Source: Candidatus Ribeiella danica
GTDB lineage: Bacteria > Chloroflexota > Chloroflexia > Chloroflexales > Roseiflexaceae
Length of the DNA: 64,000 bases
NCBI GenBank assembly: GCA_016717335.1
Contig: JADKFS010000001.1
Coordinates: 2,170,001 to 2,234,000 of the forward strand
Direction of reading: 5' to 3'
How positions within the stretch are numbered: the first letter of the stretch is position 1; each line of letters begins with the position of its first letter. A program made the position numbers and the translations under genes. Below, piece by piece: positions 16,456 through 24,723 of this stretch. The notes under the pieces are model-generated. The model was given only the letters and a program-made list of their open reading frames with translations, searched no databases and was not told the DNA's origin.

Positions 16456-16600
16456 CCTGCCCCCCCTACCCCCGCTCCCAATGGGAGCGGGGGTAGGGGG
16501 GGTGCGGCGGTGCGCTGCAAAGCAGCGCACCGCCGCACCACAGGACATACCCCCTCCCTGGCAGGGGAGGGGGCAGGGGTGGGGTCATCTGCCGCAGTGC
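16456..16600. repeat. Composite palindromic element (three hairpins) and probable terminator
   Basis: Follows the subtilase stop. Hairpin 1 is a perfect 20-bp palindrome (16461-16480 with 16482-16501). Hairpin 2 has an 18-bp perfect stem (16501-16518 with 16522-16539) and an AAA loop. Hairpin 3 is around 16550-16572 (CCCTCCC/GGGAGGG type). The right end reads GGGGCAGGGGTGGGGTCA, shared with elements at about 31.9, 36.3, 47.0 and 63.1 kb. Confidence 0.8.
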
Positions 16601-16699
16601 AATGCGCAAATAACCCATGCCTGAAAGGGGCAGGGGATGTGGGCCAACCACACATTTAGGATGCTGCCGTACCCCCGCAGGGTCACCCAATCGCAAATT

Positions 16700-16708
16700 T
16701 GGTATAAT
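16700..16708 (+). promoter_or_regulatory. Extended -10 promoter of mnmA
   Basis: TGG directly followed by TATAAT (16703-16708), an extended -10 with no good -35. The expected transcript start is within a few bases of the GTG at 16717, so that codon could serve as a leaderless start; the family-typical ATG is at 16765. Confidence 0.6.
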
Positions 16709-16764
16709 ACAGCCCTGTGACGGACGAGGCGGCCGGCGGACTGCCGCAACCTGAGAACCAAGCA

Positions 16765-17946
16765 ATGGCAAAGATCATGGTCGCCATGAGCGGCGGGGTG
16801 GATAGCTCGCTCGTGGCCGCACTGCTGCACGAGGCCGGGCACGATGTCACCGGCGTCACCATGCACCTGTGGGACGGCGACGACGAGCGCCTGGCCGAGA
16901 GCCTGTGCTGCTCGCAGGAGATGACCGAGAGCGCGCGGCGCGTCTGCGCGCAGCTCGGCATCCCCTACTATGTCTTCAACTATCAGCGCGAGTTCCGGCG
17001 CCACGTGATCGAGTACTTTTTGAAAGAGTACGCCCAGGGCTACACGCCCAACCCGTGCCTGGCCTGCAACCGCGACCTGAAATTCCGCGCCCTGCTCGCG
17101 CGCGCCGACGCGCTCGGCTTCGACTACGTCGCCACCGGGCACTACGCCCAGATTCGTGGGGCAAAGGACGTGGGAATTGGGGCTAGCGATCAGGAGCGAT
17201 CGGACGCGAGCCCCAAGCCCCAAGCCCCAAGCCCCAAGTACGAGCTGCTGCGCGCAATCGACCTTGACAAGGACCAGTCCTACATGCTGCACATGCTGGG
17301 CCAGAGCGAGCTGGCGCGGCTGATGTTCCCGATCGGGGAATACACCAAACCACAGGTGCGCGCCATGGCCGCCGAGCGCGGGCTGGCGAGCGCCGCCAGG
17401 CCCGAGAGCCAGGATATCTGCTTCGTGCCTGGCGGCGACTACCGCAACCTGCTGCGCGAGGAGCAGCCCGAGAGCCTGCGCCCCGGCCCGATCGTCGACA
17501 CGCAGGGCCGCGAGATCGGCCGGCACCAGGGCCTGCCGCTCTACACGATCGGCCAGCGGCGCGGCCTGGGGGTTGCCGCCGGGCAGCCGCTCTACGTGAC
17601 CCAGTTGGACAGCGCGCGCAATGCGGTCGTGGTCGGCCCGATCGAGGCCCTGGCGCGGCAGGCCCTGGACGCGACGCAAGTCACGTTCGTCAGCGGCGCC
17701 TGGCCGGCCGAGCCGTTCGACTGCCTGGCCCAGATCCGCTCGCACGCTGCGCCGGTCGCGGCCCGCGCAACACCCGGCCCGCCCGGCCAGATCCACGTCG
17801 ACTTCGCCGCCCCCCAGCGCGCCGTGACGCCCGGCCAGGCGGTCGTGCTCTACGATCGCGACGTGGTGCTTGGTGGCGGCCGCATCAGCGCGCAGTCAGC
17901 AGTCGGCAGCACTCCTGCCGGCAGCCGACTGCCAACTGCCGACTGA
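16765..17946 (+). CDS. mnmA: tRNA-specific 2-thiouridylase MnmA
   Basis: Thiolates U34 of tRNA-Glu, -Gln and -Lys using ATP and sulfur passed from a sulfurtransferase. The PP-loop SGGVDSS lies about ten residues from the start. The catalytic cysteines are visible in NPCLACNRDLKF and in ESQDICFVP. The N-terminus MAKIMVAMSGGVDSS matches the family, so I chose ATG 16765; an in-frame GTG at 16717 is possible if translation is leaderless. Two oddities come from repeat DNA: an insert of about 27 residues between YAQIR and YELLRAIDLDKDQSY, encoded partly by four CCCCAAG heptamers, and a 17-residue tail after the usual GGGRI end, encoded by GCAGTCG/CGACTGC repeats. Core motifs are intact, so the enzyme is probably active. 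A small membrane protein gene follows after 4 nt. Confidence 0.95.
   Translation: MAKIMVAMSGGVDSSLVAALLHEAGHDVTGVTMHLWDGDDERLAESLCCSQEMTESARRVCAQLGIPYYVFNYQREFRRHVIEYFLKEYAQGYTPNPCLACNRDLKFRALLARADALGFDYVATGHYAQIRGAKDVGIGASDQERSDASPKPQAPSPKYELLRAIDLDKDQSYMLHMLGQSELARLMFPIGEYTKPQVRAMAAERGLASAARPESQDICFVPGGDYRNLLREEQPESLRPGPIVDTQGREIGRHQGLPLYTIGQRRGLGVAAGQPLYVTQLDSARNAVVVGPIEALARQALDATQVTFVSGAWPAEPFDCLAQIRSHAAPVAARATPGPPGQIHVDFAAPQRAVTPGQAVVLYDRDVVLGGGRISAQSAVGSTPAGSRLPTAD
17163..17238 (+). repeat. Heptamer repeat inserted in frame inside mnmA
   Basis: Four exact tandem CCCCAAG units (17211-17238) preceded by unrelated sequence, placed where other MnmA proteins have a short loop. The same heptamer occurs in intergenic DNA at about 39.6 kb. 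Confidence 0.8.
17890..17944 (+). repeat. Inverted heptamer repeat forming the mnmA 3' end
   Basis: GCAGTCG-type heptamers followed by their complements (GCCGACT, GCCAACT, GCCGACT) make a hairpin that overlaps the last 17 codons and stop of mnmA. A related array lies near 48.36 kb. Confidence 0.7.
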
Positions 17947-17950
17947 AACG

Positions 17951-18199
17951 ATGTCACCAGCCGCGCTCCTGCTGTTCCTGATCGCCACGGCCAGCGCCGC
18001 GCTCGCGCACCTGCTGTGGGGCCGGCGCTGGCTCCAGCTGCCGATCTTCTGGCTGGCAGCCTTCGCGGGCTGCCTGGTGATCTATGCGCTCGGGGTGCGG
18101 CTGCCGCTGCGCCTGCCGACACCGGGCGGCGTGCCGGTGCTCGAGGTCGTGCTCGGGGCATGGATTCTGCTGATTGTTGCCTCGCGGTTACGAGTGTGA
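17951..18199 (+). CDS. Small membrane protein of unknown function
   Basis: An 82-residue protein with three likely hydrophobic segments: residues 4-22 (AALLLFLIATASAALAHLL), 28-48 (LQLPIFWLAAFAGCLVIYAL) and 62-79. It lies between mnmA (4-nt gap) and a start at ATG 17951, so it is probably translated from the mnmA transcript. I do not recognise a family. The frame stays open upstream inside mnmA, but an earlier start would overlap the repeat tail, so the internal ATG is preferred. Confidence 0.6.
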   Translation: MSPAALLLFLIATASAALAHLLWGRRWLQLPIFWLAAFAGCLVIYALGVRLPLRLPTPGGVPVLEVVLGAWILLIVASRLRV

Positions 18200-18205
18200 T
18201 ATAAT
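18177..18205 (+). promoter_or_regulatory. Promoter with extended -10
   Basis: TTGCCT (18177-18182), a 17-bp spacer and TATAAT (18200-18205), preceded by TGA to give an extended -10. It overlaps the end of the small membrane gene and serves the gene starting at 18293. Confidence 0.6.
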
Positions 18206-18292
18206 CGCGCGCGTTGCCCGTCTGGAAGAGATCTGGCGCTGGAATCGTTTGTCCGGCGCGTCAAGCCGCGTCGCCAGCAGAGGAGAACTGCC

Positions 18293-18727
18293 TTGGGTAA
18301 GTGGATTGGTATCGGACTGGCAGTCATCGGTTTGATCACCATCGGCTTTATCGTCGCCGCCTATATATTTCCAGATTTTCGGGTCGCTACGCGTGATATC
18401 GCGATCGTCATCCTGGCCGTCTTCCAGATGATCGGCGCGCTCCTCACCGCCGCGCTGCTGATCGCGATCATGTACGCGGTCTTCTACATCCGCCGCCTGG
18501 CCCGCGACACGGTGGTGCCCAAGATCGACATGCTGTCGGCCAAACTGGACGGAGTGATCGACAACACCCGCTCGATCACCGGCAATGTCAAGGATACGAC
18601 GACATCGGTCAGCACGACCACCTCCTACGTGGCCGAGCGCGTCGTGGCCCCGGTTATTCGCGTCTCCGGCCTGATGGCCGGCGCCCGCGCGGCCGCGTCG
18701 TTCCTGGCCCGCCGAGGTGAAAAGTAG
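18293..18727 (+). CDS. Membrane protein, DUF948-like
   Basis: A 144-residue protein starting at TTG 18293, with AGGAGA at 18281-18286 as the ribosome binding site. Two transmembrane segments (about residues 5-26 and 40-66) are followed by a hydrophilic amphipathic helix region rich in T, S and D (ITGNVKDTTTSVSTTTSYVA). This resembles DUF948-type proteins of Gram-positive bacteria and Chloroflexota, whose function is unknown. The C-terminus ends in ASFLARRGEK. It has its own promoter and no clear operon partner. Confidence 0.65.
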   Translation: MGKWIGIGLAVIGLITIGFIVAAYIFPDFRVATRDIAIVILAVFQMIGALLTAALLIAIMYAVFYIRRLARDTVVPKIDMLSAKLDGVIDNTRSITGNVKDTTTSVSTTTSYVAERVVAPVIRVSGLMAGARAAASFLARRGEK

Positions 18728-18868
18728 AGCGTGCCCGCTCTTAACCCCCCGCCATGTGGGACCCGATCCCTATTGTCGTCGGCGTTGCTACATGGTATCA
18801 TACCCTGTGTGGTTTGCTCCTCTACAGCTCCATGATGCACTCTGGCGGCTGGACAGACAGGTAGATGC

Positions 18869-19858
18869 ATGAGCGTCAAGCGGTTCCCATACGGTGGCCA
18901 GGCGGTCCTCGAAGGTGTCATGATGCGCGGCCTGCGCCAGGCGACCGTCGCGGTGCGCACGCCAGCCGGCGAGATCGCCTTTCGCCACGAGCCGCTCAAC
19001 GTGCGGCGCCGGCACGTCTGGGAGCACTGGCCGTTCCTGCGCGGCGTGCTCATGCTCTGGGATGCGCTCAACCTCGGCAGCCGCGCGCTCAACTTCTCGG
19101 CCTCGGTCGCGATGGCCGAGGAAGATGAGTCTGCCGGCGGCACGCCACAGCCCGCCTCCAAGCCATCCGACACAATGATCAGCATCACGGTGATCATCTC
19201 GCTGCTGTTCGGCATCGGCCTGTTCTTCGTGCTCCCAACCCTGCTGGCCAGCTTCGCCGACCGGATGGGCGCGACGCCGACCGTGCGCGAGGCGATCAAG
19301 AGCGTGATCCAGCTGGTGATCTTCGTCGGCTATATCGTCGCGATCGGCCAGATGCCCGAGGTCAAGCGGCTGTTCGGCTTCCACGGCGCCGAGCACAAGA
19401 CGATCAACGCCTACGAGGCCGGCGCCCCGCTGACCGTGGAGCGCGTCCGGGACTTCACCCTGATCCACCCGCGCTGCGGCACCAGCTTCCTGCTGGTGGT
19501 CCTGCTGATCAACTTCGTCGTCTCGTTCCTGCTCGTGCGCGACCTGCCGCTCTGGGCGCGCCTGGCCAGCCATATTCCACTGATCCCGCTGATCGCCGCG
19601 GTAAGCTACGAGCTGCTGCGGCTTTCGGCCGCGCACTACCACCGCCGGTGGGTGCGCATCCTGGTGGCGCCGTCGCTTGCGTTCCAGAAGCTAACCACGC
19701 GCGAGCCCGACGATCAGATGATCGCGGTGGCGATCGCGGCGCTGCTGCCGGTGCTCGCGGCCGACGGCGTGGCCCTGGACGACTACGATGCCGCGCTGGC
19801 CGGCGGGGTCCGCCCTCCGACAGACCGGTTGGCCGACGCACAGCAGCTGGTCGCCTGA
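18869..19858 (+). CDS. yqhQ: DUF1385 membrane protein (YqhQ family)
   Basis: A 329-residue integral membrane protein with the family's opening motif YGGQAVLEGVMMRG at residues 8-21, the conserved FHGAEHKTI motif about residue 170 and HPRCGTSFLL about residue 202. About five hydrophobic segments lie between residues 108 and 255. The family is widespread in Firmicutes, Chloroflexota and Thermotogae; its conserved His and Glu residues hint at metal binding, but its biochemical role is not established. The C-terminal 60 residues are soluble. No operon partner is obvious; the DUF4388 gene follows after 73 bp. Confidence 0.9.
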   Translation: MSVKRFPYGGQAVLEGVMMRGLRQATVAVRTPAGEIAFRHEPLNVRRRHVWEHWPFLRGVLMLWDALNLGSRALNFSASVAMAEEDESAGGTPQPASKPSDTMISITVIISLLFGIGLFFVLPTLLASFADRMGATPTVREAIKSVIQLVIFVGYIVAIGQMPEVKRLFGFHGAEHKTINAYEAGAPLTVERVRDFTLIHPRCGTSFLLVVLLINFVVSFLLVRDLPLWARLASHIPLIPLIAAVSYELLRLSAAHYHRRWVRILVAPSLAFQKLTTREPDDQMIAVAIAALLPVLAADGVALDDYDAALAGGVRPPTDRLADAQQLVA

Positions 19859-19931
19859 ACCAGACCCGCGCTTCACAGCACACGGTCACAGCAGAATTAC
19901 GACCTCTCACGCCGGTGAGCGGAGGAATACA

Positions 19932-20753
19932 ATGGCGCTGGTCGGCAATATTCGTGATTTCGGTCTTTCAGATTTCCTGTATCTTGTCGATCGCGGGTAC
20001 AAGACTGGCTGTCTGCATCTCGCGCGCAACGACGAGGTAGCCTCGCTCTACTTCGATAAAGGGAAGCTCGTCACCGCGGCGCGCAAGAGCGCATCGGGCG
20101 GCGTGACCGACCTGCTGATCAGTAAGGGCAAGCTGACCTTTCAGCAGAGCCAGCATGCCATTCAGGTGCAGCAGAACGATGGCGGCGCAAACCTCTCGCA
20201 GGTGCTCATGCAGCTCAACTATATCTCGCGCGAGGAGCTGCAGAAGATCCTACAGCAGCATATCGAGGAGTCGGTCTATGGCCTGTTCGGCTGGCCCGAC
20301 GGCGAGTTTCGCTTCGAGCAGAACCAGCGCCCCGACCCGACTGCGCTGATCATGCCGGTCCCGCTGCCGGTCGAACACCTGATTATGGAGGGCGTGCGGC
20401 GGATCGACGAATGGGGCCGGATCAAGGACCGCATCCCCAGCACCGATATGGTGGTCAAGTTCGTCGAGCAGCCGGGCGAGAAGGCCAAGGGCGTGCAGCT
20501 GGCGCCTGAGGAGTGGCGCGTCTTCGCGCGGATCAACGGCAGAGATACCCTGTCGGAGATCGCGCAGAAGACCGGGCTGGGCGAGTTCGATGTCTGCCGC
20601 ATTGTGTATGGGTTCCTCACTGCCGGCCTGGTAGATGTGATCAGGAAGCCCAAGCCCGTGCCGGTGATGGCGACCGGCAGGCAATTGCCGGAGCCGCCAC
20701 GGGTCAAGAAGGGGCTGGTCTCGCGCATTATCAACCGTATTCGTGGCATGTGA
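19932..20753 (+). CDS. DUF4388 domain protein, GTPase partner
   Basis: A 273-residue protein starting at ATG 19932 behind GGAGG (19921-19925). Residues 1-110 match the DUF4388/PATAN pattern (MALVGNIRDFGLSDFLYLVD, GCLHLARNDEVASLYFDKGK). Residues 190-250 look like a winged-helix or PqqD-like segment (LSEIAQKTGLGEFDVCRIVY). DUF4388 proteins commonly accompany MglA-like or Cvn-type small GTPases and response regulators in polarity, motility or surface-sensing circuits. Here a COG2229-type GTPase follows 170 bp downstream on the same strand, so the two probably act together. The exact role is unknown. Confidence 0.8.
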   Translation: MALVGNIRDFGLSDFLYLVDRGYKTGCLHLARNDEVASLYFDKGKLVTAARKSASGGVTDLLISKGKLTFQQSQHAIQVQQNDGGANLSQVLMQLNYISREELQKILQQHIEESVYGLFGWPDGEFRFEQNQRPDPTALIMPVPLPVEHLIMEGVRRIDEWGRIKDRIPSTDMVVKFVEQPGEKAKGVQLAPEEWRVFARINGRDTLSEIAQKTGLGEFDVCRIVYGFLTAGLVDVIRKPKPVPVMATGRQLPEPPRVKKGLVSRIINRIRGM

Positions 20754-20923
20754 TATCTCGCAGGGCTTTTCGATAAACGCCCGTACGGTTCTGTTGACAC
20801 TATCTTTGCCTTTTTTACCATTGGCCCGCCAAAAGTTAAAACCGCAAGGATAGTAATTGAGCGCCCGTATGGCTTCAGGCCGGAAACGGTCGGATGAGGC
20901 ATACACCGTAGCGGAGGGCCGGT

Positions 20924-21454
20924 GTGCAGACGGTAAAAATGGTTATTAGCGGGGCCGTGAACGCGGGTAAGACCGAGTTCATTAAAGCGATCAGTGAGAT
21001 CGAGGTGGTCTCGACCGAGCGGCGGGCCACCGACGACACCAAGCTGATCAAAAAGGAGACCACGGTCGCGATGGACTTTGGTCGCATCGCCGTGGCCGAT
21101 GATCTGGTGTTGCACCTATTCGGGACCCCAGGCCAGAAGCGCTTCGATTTTATGTGGGAGATCCTTTCGGAGGGTATGCTTGGCCTGGTGATCCTGGTGG
21201 ATAGCACGCGGCCCGAGACGTTCCGAGAGACGAATCGGATTATCGATTTCTTTGTCTCGTACCGCGACACCCCGTATGTCGTGGCGGCTAATAAGCAGGA
21301 TAAGCCCAACGCCTGGTCGCCCGACGAGCTGCGCCTGGCGCTGCGCCTGCCGCCGCATATCAAGGTGCTGCCGTGCGTCGCGTCCGAACGCGACAGCGTG
21401 AAGAATGTGCTGCTCGAGCTGCTGTATGTCATCCTCCAGCAGAGCGACGAGTGA
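20924..21454 (+). CDS. Small Ras-like GTPase (COG2229 type)
   Basis: A 176-residue single-domain GTPase. The P-loop is GAVNAGKT, switch II is GTPGQKR (Gln in the catalytic position) and the base-specificity motif is NKQD. It resembles the Gtr/CvnD-type bacterial GTPases that work with a roadblock or DUF4388 partner. The GTG start at 20924 follows GGAGGG at 20913-20918. A TTGACA box at 20794-20799 could belong to a promoter, but its -10 is poor. It likely forms a switch with the DUF4388 protein upstream; the convergent histidine kinase gene next to it may feed the same pathway, which is inference. Confidence 0.85.
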   Translation: MQTVKMVISGAVNAGKTEFIKAISEIEVVSTERRATDDTKLIKKETTVAMDFGRIAVADDLVLHLFGTPGQKRFDFMWEILSEGMLGLVILVDSTRPETFRETNRIIDFFVSYRDTPYVVAANKQDKPNAWSPDELRLALRLPPHIKVLPCVASERDSVKNVLLELLYVILQQSDE

Positions 21455-21478
21455 CGGCGAGAGCGATTGCGACAGATC

Positions 21479-21510
21479 AGGGCGTGGATGCGTATCCACG
21501 CCCTTTCTTT
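21479..21510 (+). terminator. Rho-independent terminator after the GTPase gene
   Basis: An 11-bp stem AGGGCGTGGAT/ATCCACGCCCT with loop GCGT, followed by TTCTTT. It lies 25 bp after the GTPase stop, between convergent genes. Confidence 0.85.
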
Positions 21511-21615
21511 ATACCCGTCGCCGGCGCGAGCGCCGCGCACGGAATAGCGCACGCAGAGCCGCAAAACGTCGGCGTGCCCACGTCTTTGCAACCTTGGCGG
21601 CTTTGCGCGAGACAA

Positions 21616-23631
21616 TTAGTGCGCGGCGGTGGGCAGCGTGATCCGGAACGTGGTGCCCTGGCCGACGACGCTCGACACGCCGATCGAGCCGCCATGCTCC
21701 TCGACGACCAGCCGGCAGAAGGTCAGGCCGAGGCCGGTGCTCACCTGGCGCGGGTTTGGCTCGCTGCTGAAGCGCCCGAACTTCTCGAAGATCCGCTCGA
21801 GCCGCTCGGCCGGGATACCCAGGCCGCTGTCCTCCACCTCGATCACCACCTGGCAGACGTGTGCTGAATCTTCGCCGTCGTCGCGAGGAGGCGCGATAAA
21901 CGGCGCGGCGCGCAGGGTGATGTGCGTGTGCAGCGGCGTGTGCTTGATCGCGTTCGAGAGCAAGTTGAGCATCACCCGGCGCATCAGGCGCAGATCGGCC
22001 TGGAGCAGCGGCAGGTTGGGCGGCGTTTCGATCGTGAGGGACTTGCTCTCCTGGGCCAGCCAGCCGCGCATCTCCTCGGCGCACTGATCGAGCAGATCGC
22101 GCGGTGCGAACAGGCTGTGATTCAGCTCGATTCGGCCCTCTTCGATCCGCTCGATGTCGAGCAGGTCGTCGATCAGGCCAGCCAGAGTTCGCGTGCTGCG
22201 GAGCGCGCCATCCAGAAGCAAGCGCTGCTGGTCGGTGAGGCGGTCGATGCGCAGCAAGTCGAGAAAGCCGGTGGTGGCGGTGAGCGGGTTCTTGAGGTCG
22301 TGGATGATCATCTGCGTGAGCTGGCGCTTGTGCCCTTCGAGCTGGTGCAGCGTCTGGTTGAGCCGCTCCAGCTCCTGGCGCTGCCGACGCTCGTGGGCCA
22401 CCGCCAGCGCCGCGCTCTCGAACACCTCGATCTGGCTCTCGGTCAGGCCGGCGCGCTCGCGCAGCATCTTCCGCAGCGCCGGGCCGGGCGCCTCGCCGAG
22501 CGCCAGGGTGTCGACCAGCATATTGCGGGCCTGGGCGTACTCCACCTCAAGCCGCGCGCGCGTGGTCGAAAGGAACAGACTCTCGAGCAGGTTATCGCCG
22601 GTCTGGCCGCGCCGGTAGGCGCCCAGCACCGCGTAGCTCATCAGGCCGAACCCGATAAACTCTTGGAGGTGGTAGAGCCAGAACGAGGCCACGTAGATTT
22701 GCGCGAAGCCCTGCGTCAGCAGCGCCTCGGCCAAGAAGGCCATGCCGAAAGTAATGCCCATCCCCGCCTGCGACGGCGTGCGGCGGTAGAGCCGGTAGTG
22801 GCGGCCGATCGCGAACGCGAAGCAGCTCAGGCCGGCCACGATCAGCAGAGCGCGATCGCGCTCGAGATCGTCTCCAATTATCACGTCCGGCGATATCCCG
22901 GCGCCCTCAGCCGGCTGCGCCTGGGGATCGGCGCCTGATCCCGATCCATAGTCATCGCCAGCCATCGCGCCATACCCTTCGTCGCCGTACCGATCGGCGG
23001 CCGGCGCCGAGGCCGCGATCGTCCCCACCGGCGCCTGTGTGAGCGACATCGCCGGGATGGCGAGCAGCACCAGCCAGTTGTACGCCAGCCAGAAGATCAG
23101 GTAGACGAGCAGCCAGAGGCGCGCGTAGCGCATCAGGCGGCGGTTCAGCGCGGTCGTGATGTTCAATCCGCTGAGCGCGAAGAAGATGCTGCCGAAGAGC
23201 AGGCTCAGCAGCGCCGACAGCGAGGTGGCCGTGCCGCGCCCGCTCATCACAACGCTTGGGGTCGAGATCGAGTGGGTGATCAGGATGCTCGCGGCGCTAA
23301 GGAGGCCCAGGCCAACCAGGAAAACGCGCCCATCCTGCGCGCGGCGCGCGACGTGGAGCACCAGCAGCGCCAGCACGACACCCATGATCGAGGCGGTGAG
23401 CGTGATCAGGAGATGGCCGGTGGGGTTGTGAAACATCGACCGATCGTAGGCGGGAAATACCAGCAAGACCGCCAGGAGCAGCGGGCCGAGTATCAGCAGC
23501 GCCAGGATGACGCGCACGAGCGGTCGACCCCCAAGGCTGGCGGCGGTCAGCTCGGTCGACGACGGCTGGATCGGGTCGGGCGGCGCGCTCAGCTGTGTTT
23601 GCATGTGTTCCAAACAGCTCGTGGTCCACAC
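21616..23631 (-). CDS. Membrane histidine kinase
   Basis: A 671-residue kinase. The N-terminal half has about seven or eight transmembrane helices (residues 40-330) interrupted by a glycine/aspartate-rich loop near residue 220. A coiled segment (ARLEVEYAQARNML ... ERRQRQELERLNQTLHQLEG) precedes the dimerisation helix with the phospho-acceptor in IIHDLKNPL. The ATPase domain has an N-box (NLLSNAIKHT), a G1 box (VEDSGLGIP) and a G2 box (STGLGLTFC). No receiver domain or adjacent response regulator gene is present. The GTG at 23631 is the longest start; an ATG at 23604 (MQTQLSAPP) is more likely but has no clear ribosome binding site. It is convergent with the GTPase gene and divergent from the mutY-like gene. 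Confidence 0.88.
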   Translation of the reverse strand: MWTTSCLEHMQTQLSAPPDPIQPSSTELTAASLGGRPLVRVILALLILGPLLLAVLLVFPAYDRSMFHNPTGHLLITLTASIMGVVLALLVLHVARRAQDGRVFLVGLGLLSAASILITHSISTPSVVMSGRGTATSLSALLSLLFGSIFFALSGLNITTALNRRLMRYARLWLLVYLIFWLAYNWLVLLAIPAMSLTQAPVGTIAASAPAADRYGDEGYGAMAGDDYGSGSGADPQAQPAEGAGISPDVIIGDDLERDRALLIVAGLSCFAFAIGRHYRLYRRTPSQAGMGITFGMAFLAEALLTQGFAQIYVASFWLYHLQEFIGFGLMSYAVLGAYRRGQTGDNLLESLFLSTTRARLEVEYAQARNMLVDTLALGEAPGPALRKMLRERAGLTESQIEVFESAALAVAHERRQRQELERLNQTLHQLEGHKRQLTQMIIHDLKNPLTATTGFLDLLRIDRLTDQQRLLLDGALRSTRTLAGLIDDLLDIERIEEGRIELNHSLFAPRDLLDQCAEEMRGWLAQESKSLTIETPPNLPLLQADLRLMRRVMLNLLSNAIKHTPLHTHITLRAAPFIAPPRDDGEDSAHVCQVVIEVEDSGLGIPAERLERIFEKFGRFSSEPNPRQVSTGLGLTFCRLVVEEHGGSIGVSSVVGQGTTFRITLPTAAH

Positions 23632-23666
23632 AGTGCTATTGATGCGACGCGCAAGATGTCACCTGT

Positions 23667-23675
23667 TGCTATAAT
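23667..23675 (+). promoter_or_regulatory. Extended -10 promoter of the mutY-like gene
   Basis: TGC plus TATAAT (23670-23675) with no -35. The ATG at 23683 starts only 7 nt later, so the transcript should begin at or next to the start codon (leaderless). Confidence 0.55.
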
Positions 23676-23682
23676 AAACGCT

Positions 23683-24654
23683 ATGACACAGAGTAATAGT
23701 TTTCCTTCCGGCGACCAACCCGCCGATCTCGATAAGATCCGCGCCGCGCTGCTCGACTGGTTTCGCGACGCCGGCCGCGCCCTGCCCTGGCGCGACACGC
23801 GCGACCCGTACCGGGTCCTGGTCTCCGAGATCATGCTGCAGCAGACCCAGGTGGACCGCGTGATCCCGAAGTATCACGCCTTTCTTACGGCATTCCCGAC
23901 GCTGGAGGCGCTGGCGGCCGCGCCGACCGCCGAGGTCATCCGCGCGTGGTCGGGGCTGGGCTACAACCGGCGCGCCGTCAACATGCAGCGCACGGCGCGC
24001 GCCGTGCTCGATACGCATGGCGGCCAGTTCCCGAGCGACATGGCGACACTGCTAACGCTGCCGGGGATCGGCCCGTACACGGCCGGCGCGATCGCCTGCT
24101 TCGCATTCGAGCGGGATGTCGCGTTCATGGACACGAACATCCGGCGAGTCGTCCAGCGCCTGTTCGTCGGACCGGCCGAGAGCCACGCCGCGAGCGAGGC
24201 GCGGCTGCTGGAGATCGCGCTCGCGGCGATCCCGGCCGGCCAGGGCTGGGCTTGGAACCAGGCGATCATGGAGCTTGGCGCGCTGATCTGCACGTCCGCC
24301 GCGCCAGCCTGCTGGCGCTGCCCGCTCCGGGCGGACTGCCGCGCCTACGCCGCCTGGCGCAGCGCCGACGAGCAGGCTTTCGGCGACGGGCAGGCGGCTG
24401 TGCCAGCGCCCCGCAGGCGCATGGCCGAGCGACGCGAGGCGCCATACAGCGGCTCGAACCGCTTCTACCGCGGGCGAGCGATCGAGGCGCTCAGAGGGCT
24501 CCCGCCGCACACGAGCATGCCGCTGCTCGACCTGGGCCGCCATGTCAAGCAGGGCTTCGGCGACGACGACCTGCCCTGGCTGCGGGCGGTCGTCGAGGGG
24601 CTGGCGCGCGATGGGCTGCTGGTGCTCGACGGCGACGCGGCGCGGCTGCCGTAG
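23683..24654 (+). CDS. mutY: A/G-specific adenine glycosylase, MutY type without NUDIX domain
   Basis: Removes adenine mispaired with 8-oxoguanine. In this 323-residue protein the catalytic Glu49 sits in SEIMLQQTQ, the helix-hairpin-helix is LPGIGPYTAGAI and the catalytic Asp150 is in AFMDTN. The iron-sulfur loop has Cys203-x6-Cys210-x2-Cys213-x5-Cys219, the exact MutY spacing. The usual C-terminal NUDIX-like lesion-recognition domain is missing. Instead residues 250-323 resemble a small winged helix (HVKQGFGDDDLPWLRAVVEG). Some thermophile MutY and MIG enzymes are similarly short, so a mismatch glycosylase of altered specificity is possible. Other frames extend upstream, but the ATG at 23683 fits both the family and the promoter. 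Confidence 0.9.
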   Translation: MTQSNSFPSGDQPADLDKIRAALLDWFRDAGRALPWRDTRDPYRVLVSEIMLQQTQVDRVIPKYHAFLTAFPTLEALAAAPTAEVIRAWSGLGYNRRAVNMQRTARAVLDTHGGQFPSDMATLLTLPGIGPYTAGAIACFAFERDVAFMDTNIRRVVQRLFVGPAESHAASEARLLEIALAAIPAGQGWAWNQAIMELGALICTSAAPACWRCPLRADCRAYAAWRSADEQAFGDGQAAVPAPRRRMAERREAPYSGSNRFYRGRAIEALRGLPPHTSMPLLDLGRHVKQGFGDDDLPWLRAVVEGLARDGLLVLDGDAARLP

Positions 24655-24663
24655 GGGGCGGTG

Positions 24664-24672
24664 TGCTATAAT
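24664..24672 (+). promoter_or_regulatory. Extended -10 promoter upstream of the deacetylase
   Basis: TGC plus TATAAT (24667-24672). The 51 bp between it and the ATG at 24724 contain ACGTT-type repeats resembling those at about 31.2 and 44.4 kb. Confidence 0.5.
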
Positions 24673-24723
24673 GCGCGACGTTGAAACGTGCAAACGCTGG
24701 GACGTTAGGACGTTTGGGGCATT

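Noticed and set aside
16456..16600. A CRISPR array
   Set aside because: The palindromes are not regularly spaced and there are no unique spacers or cas genes in the window.
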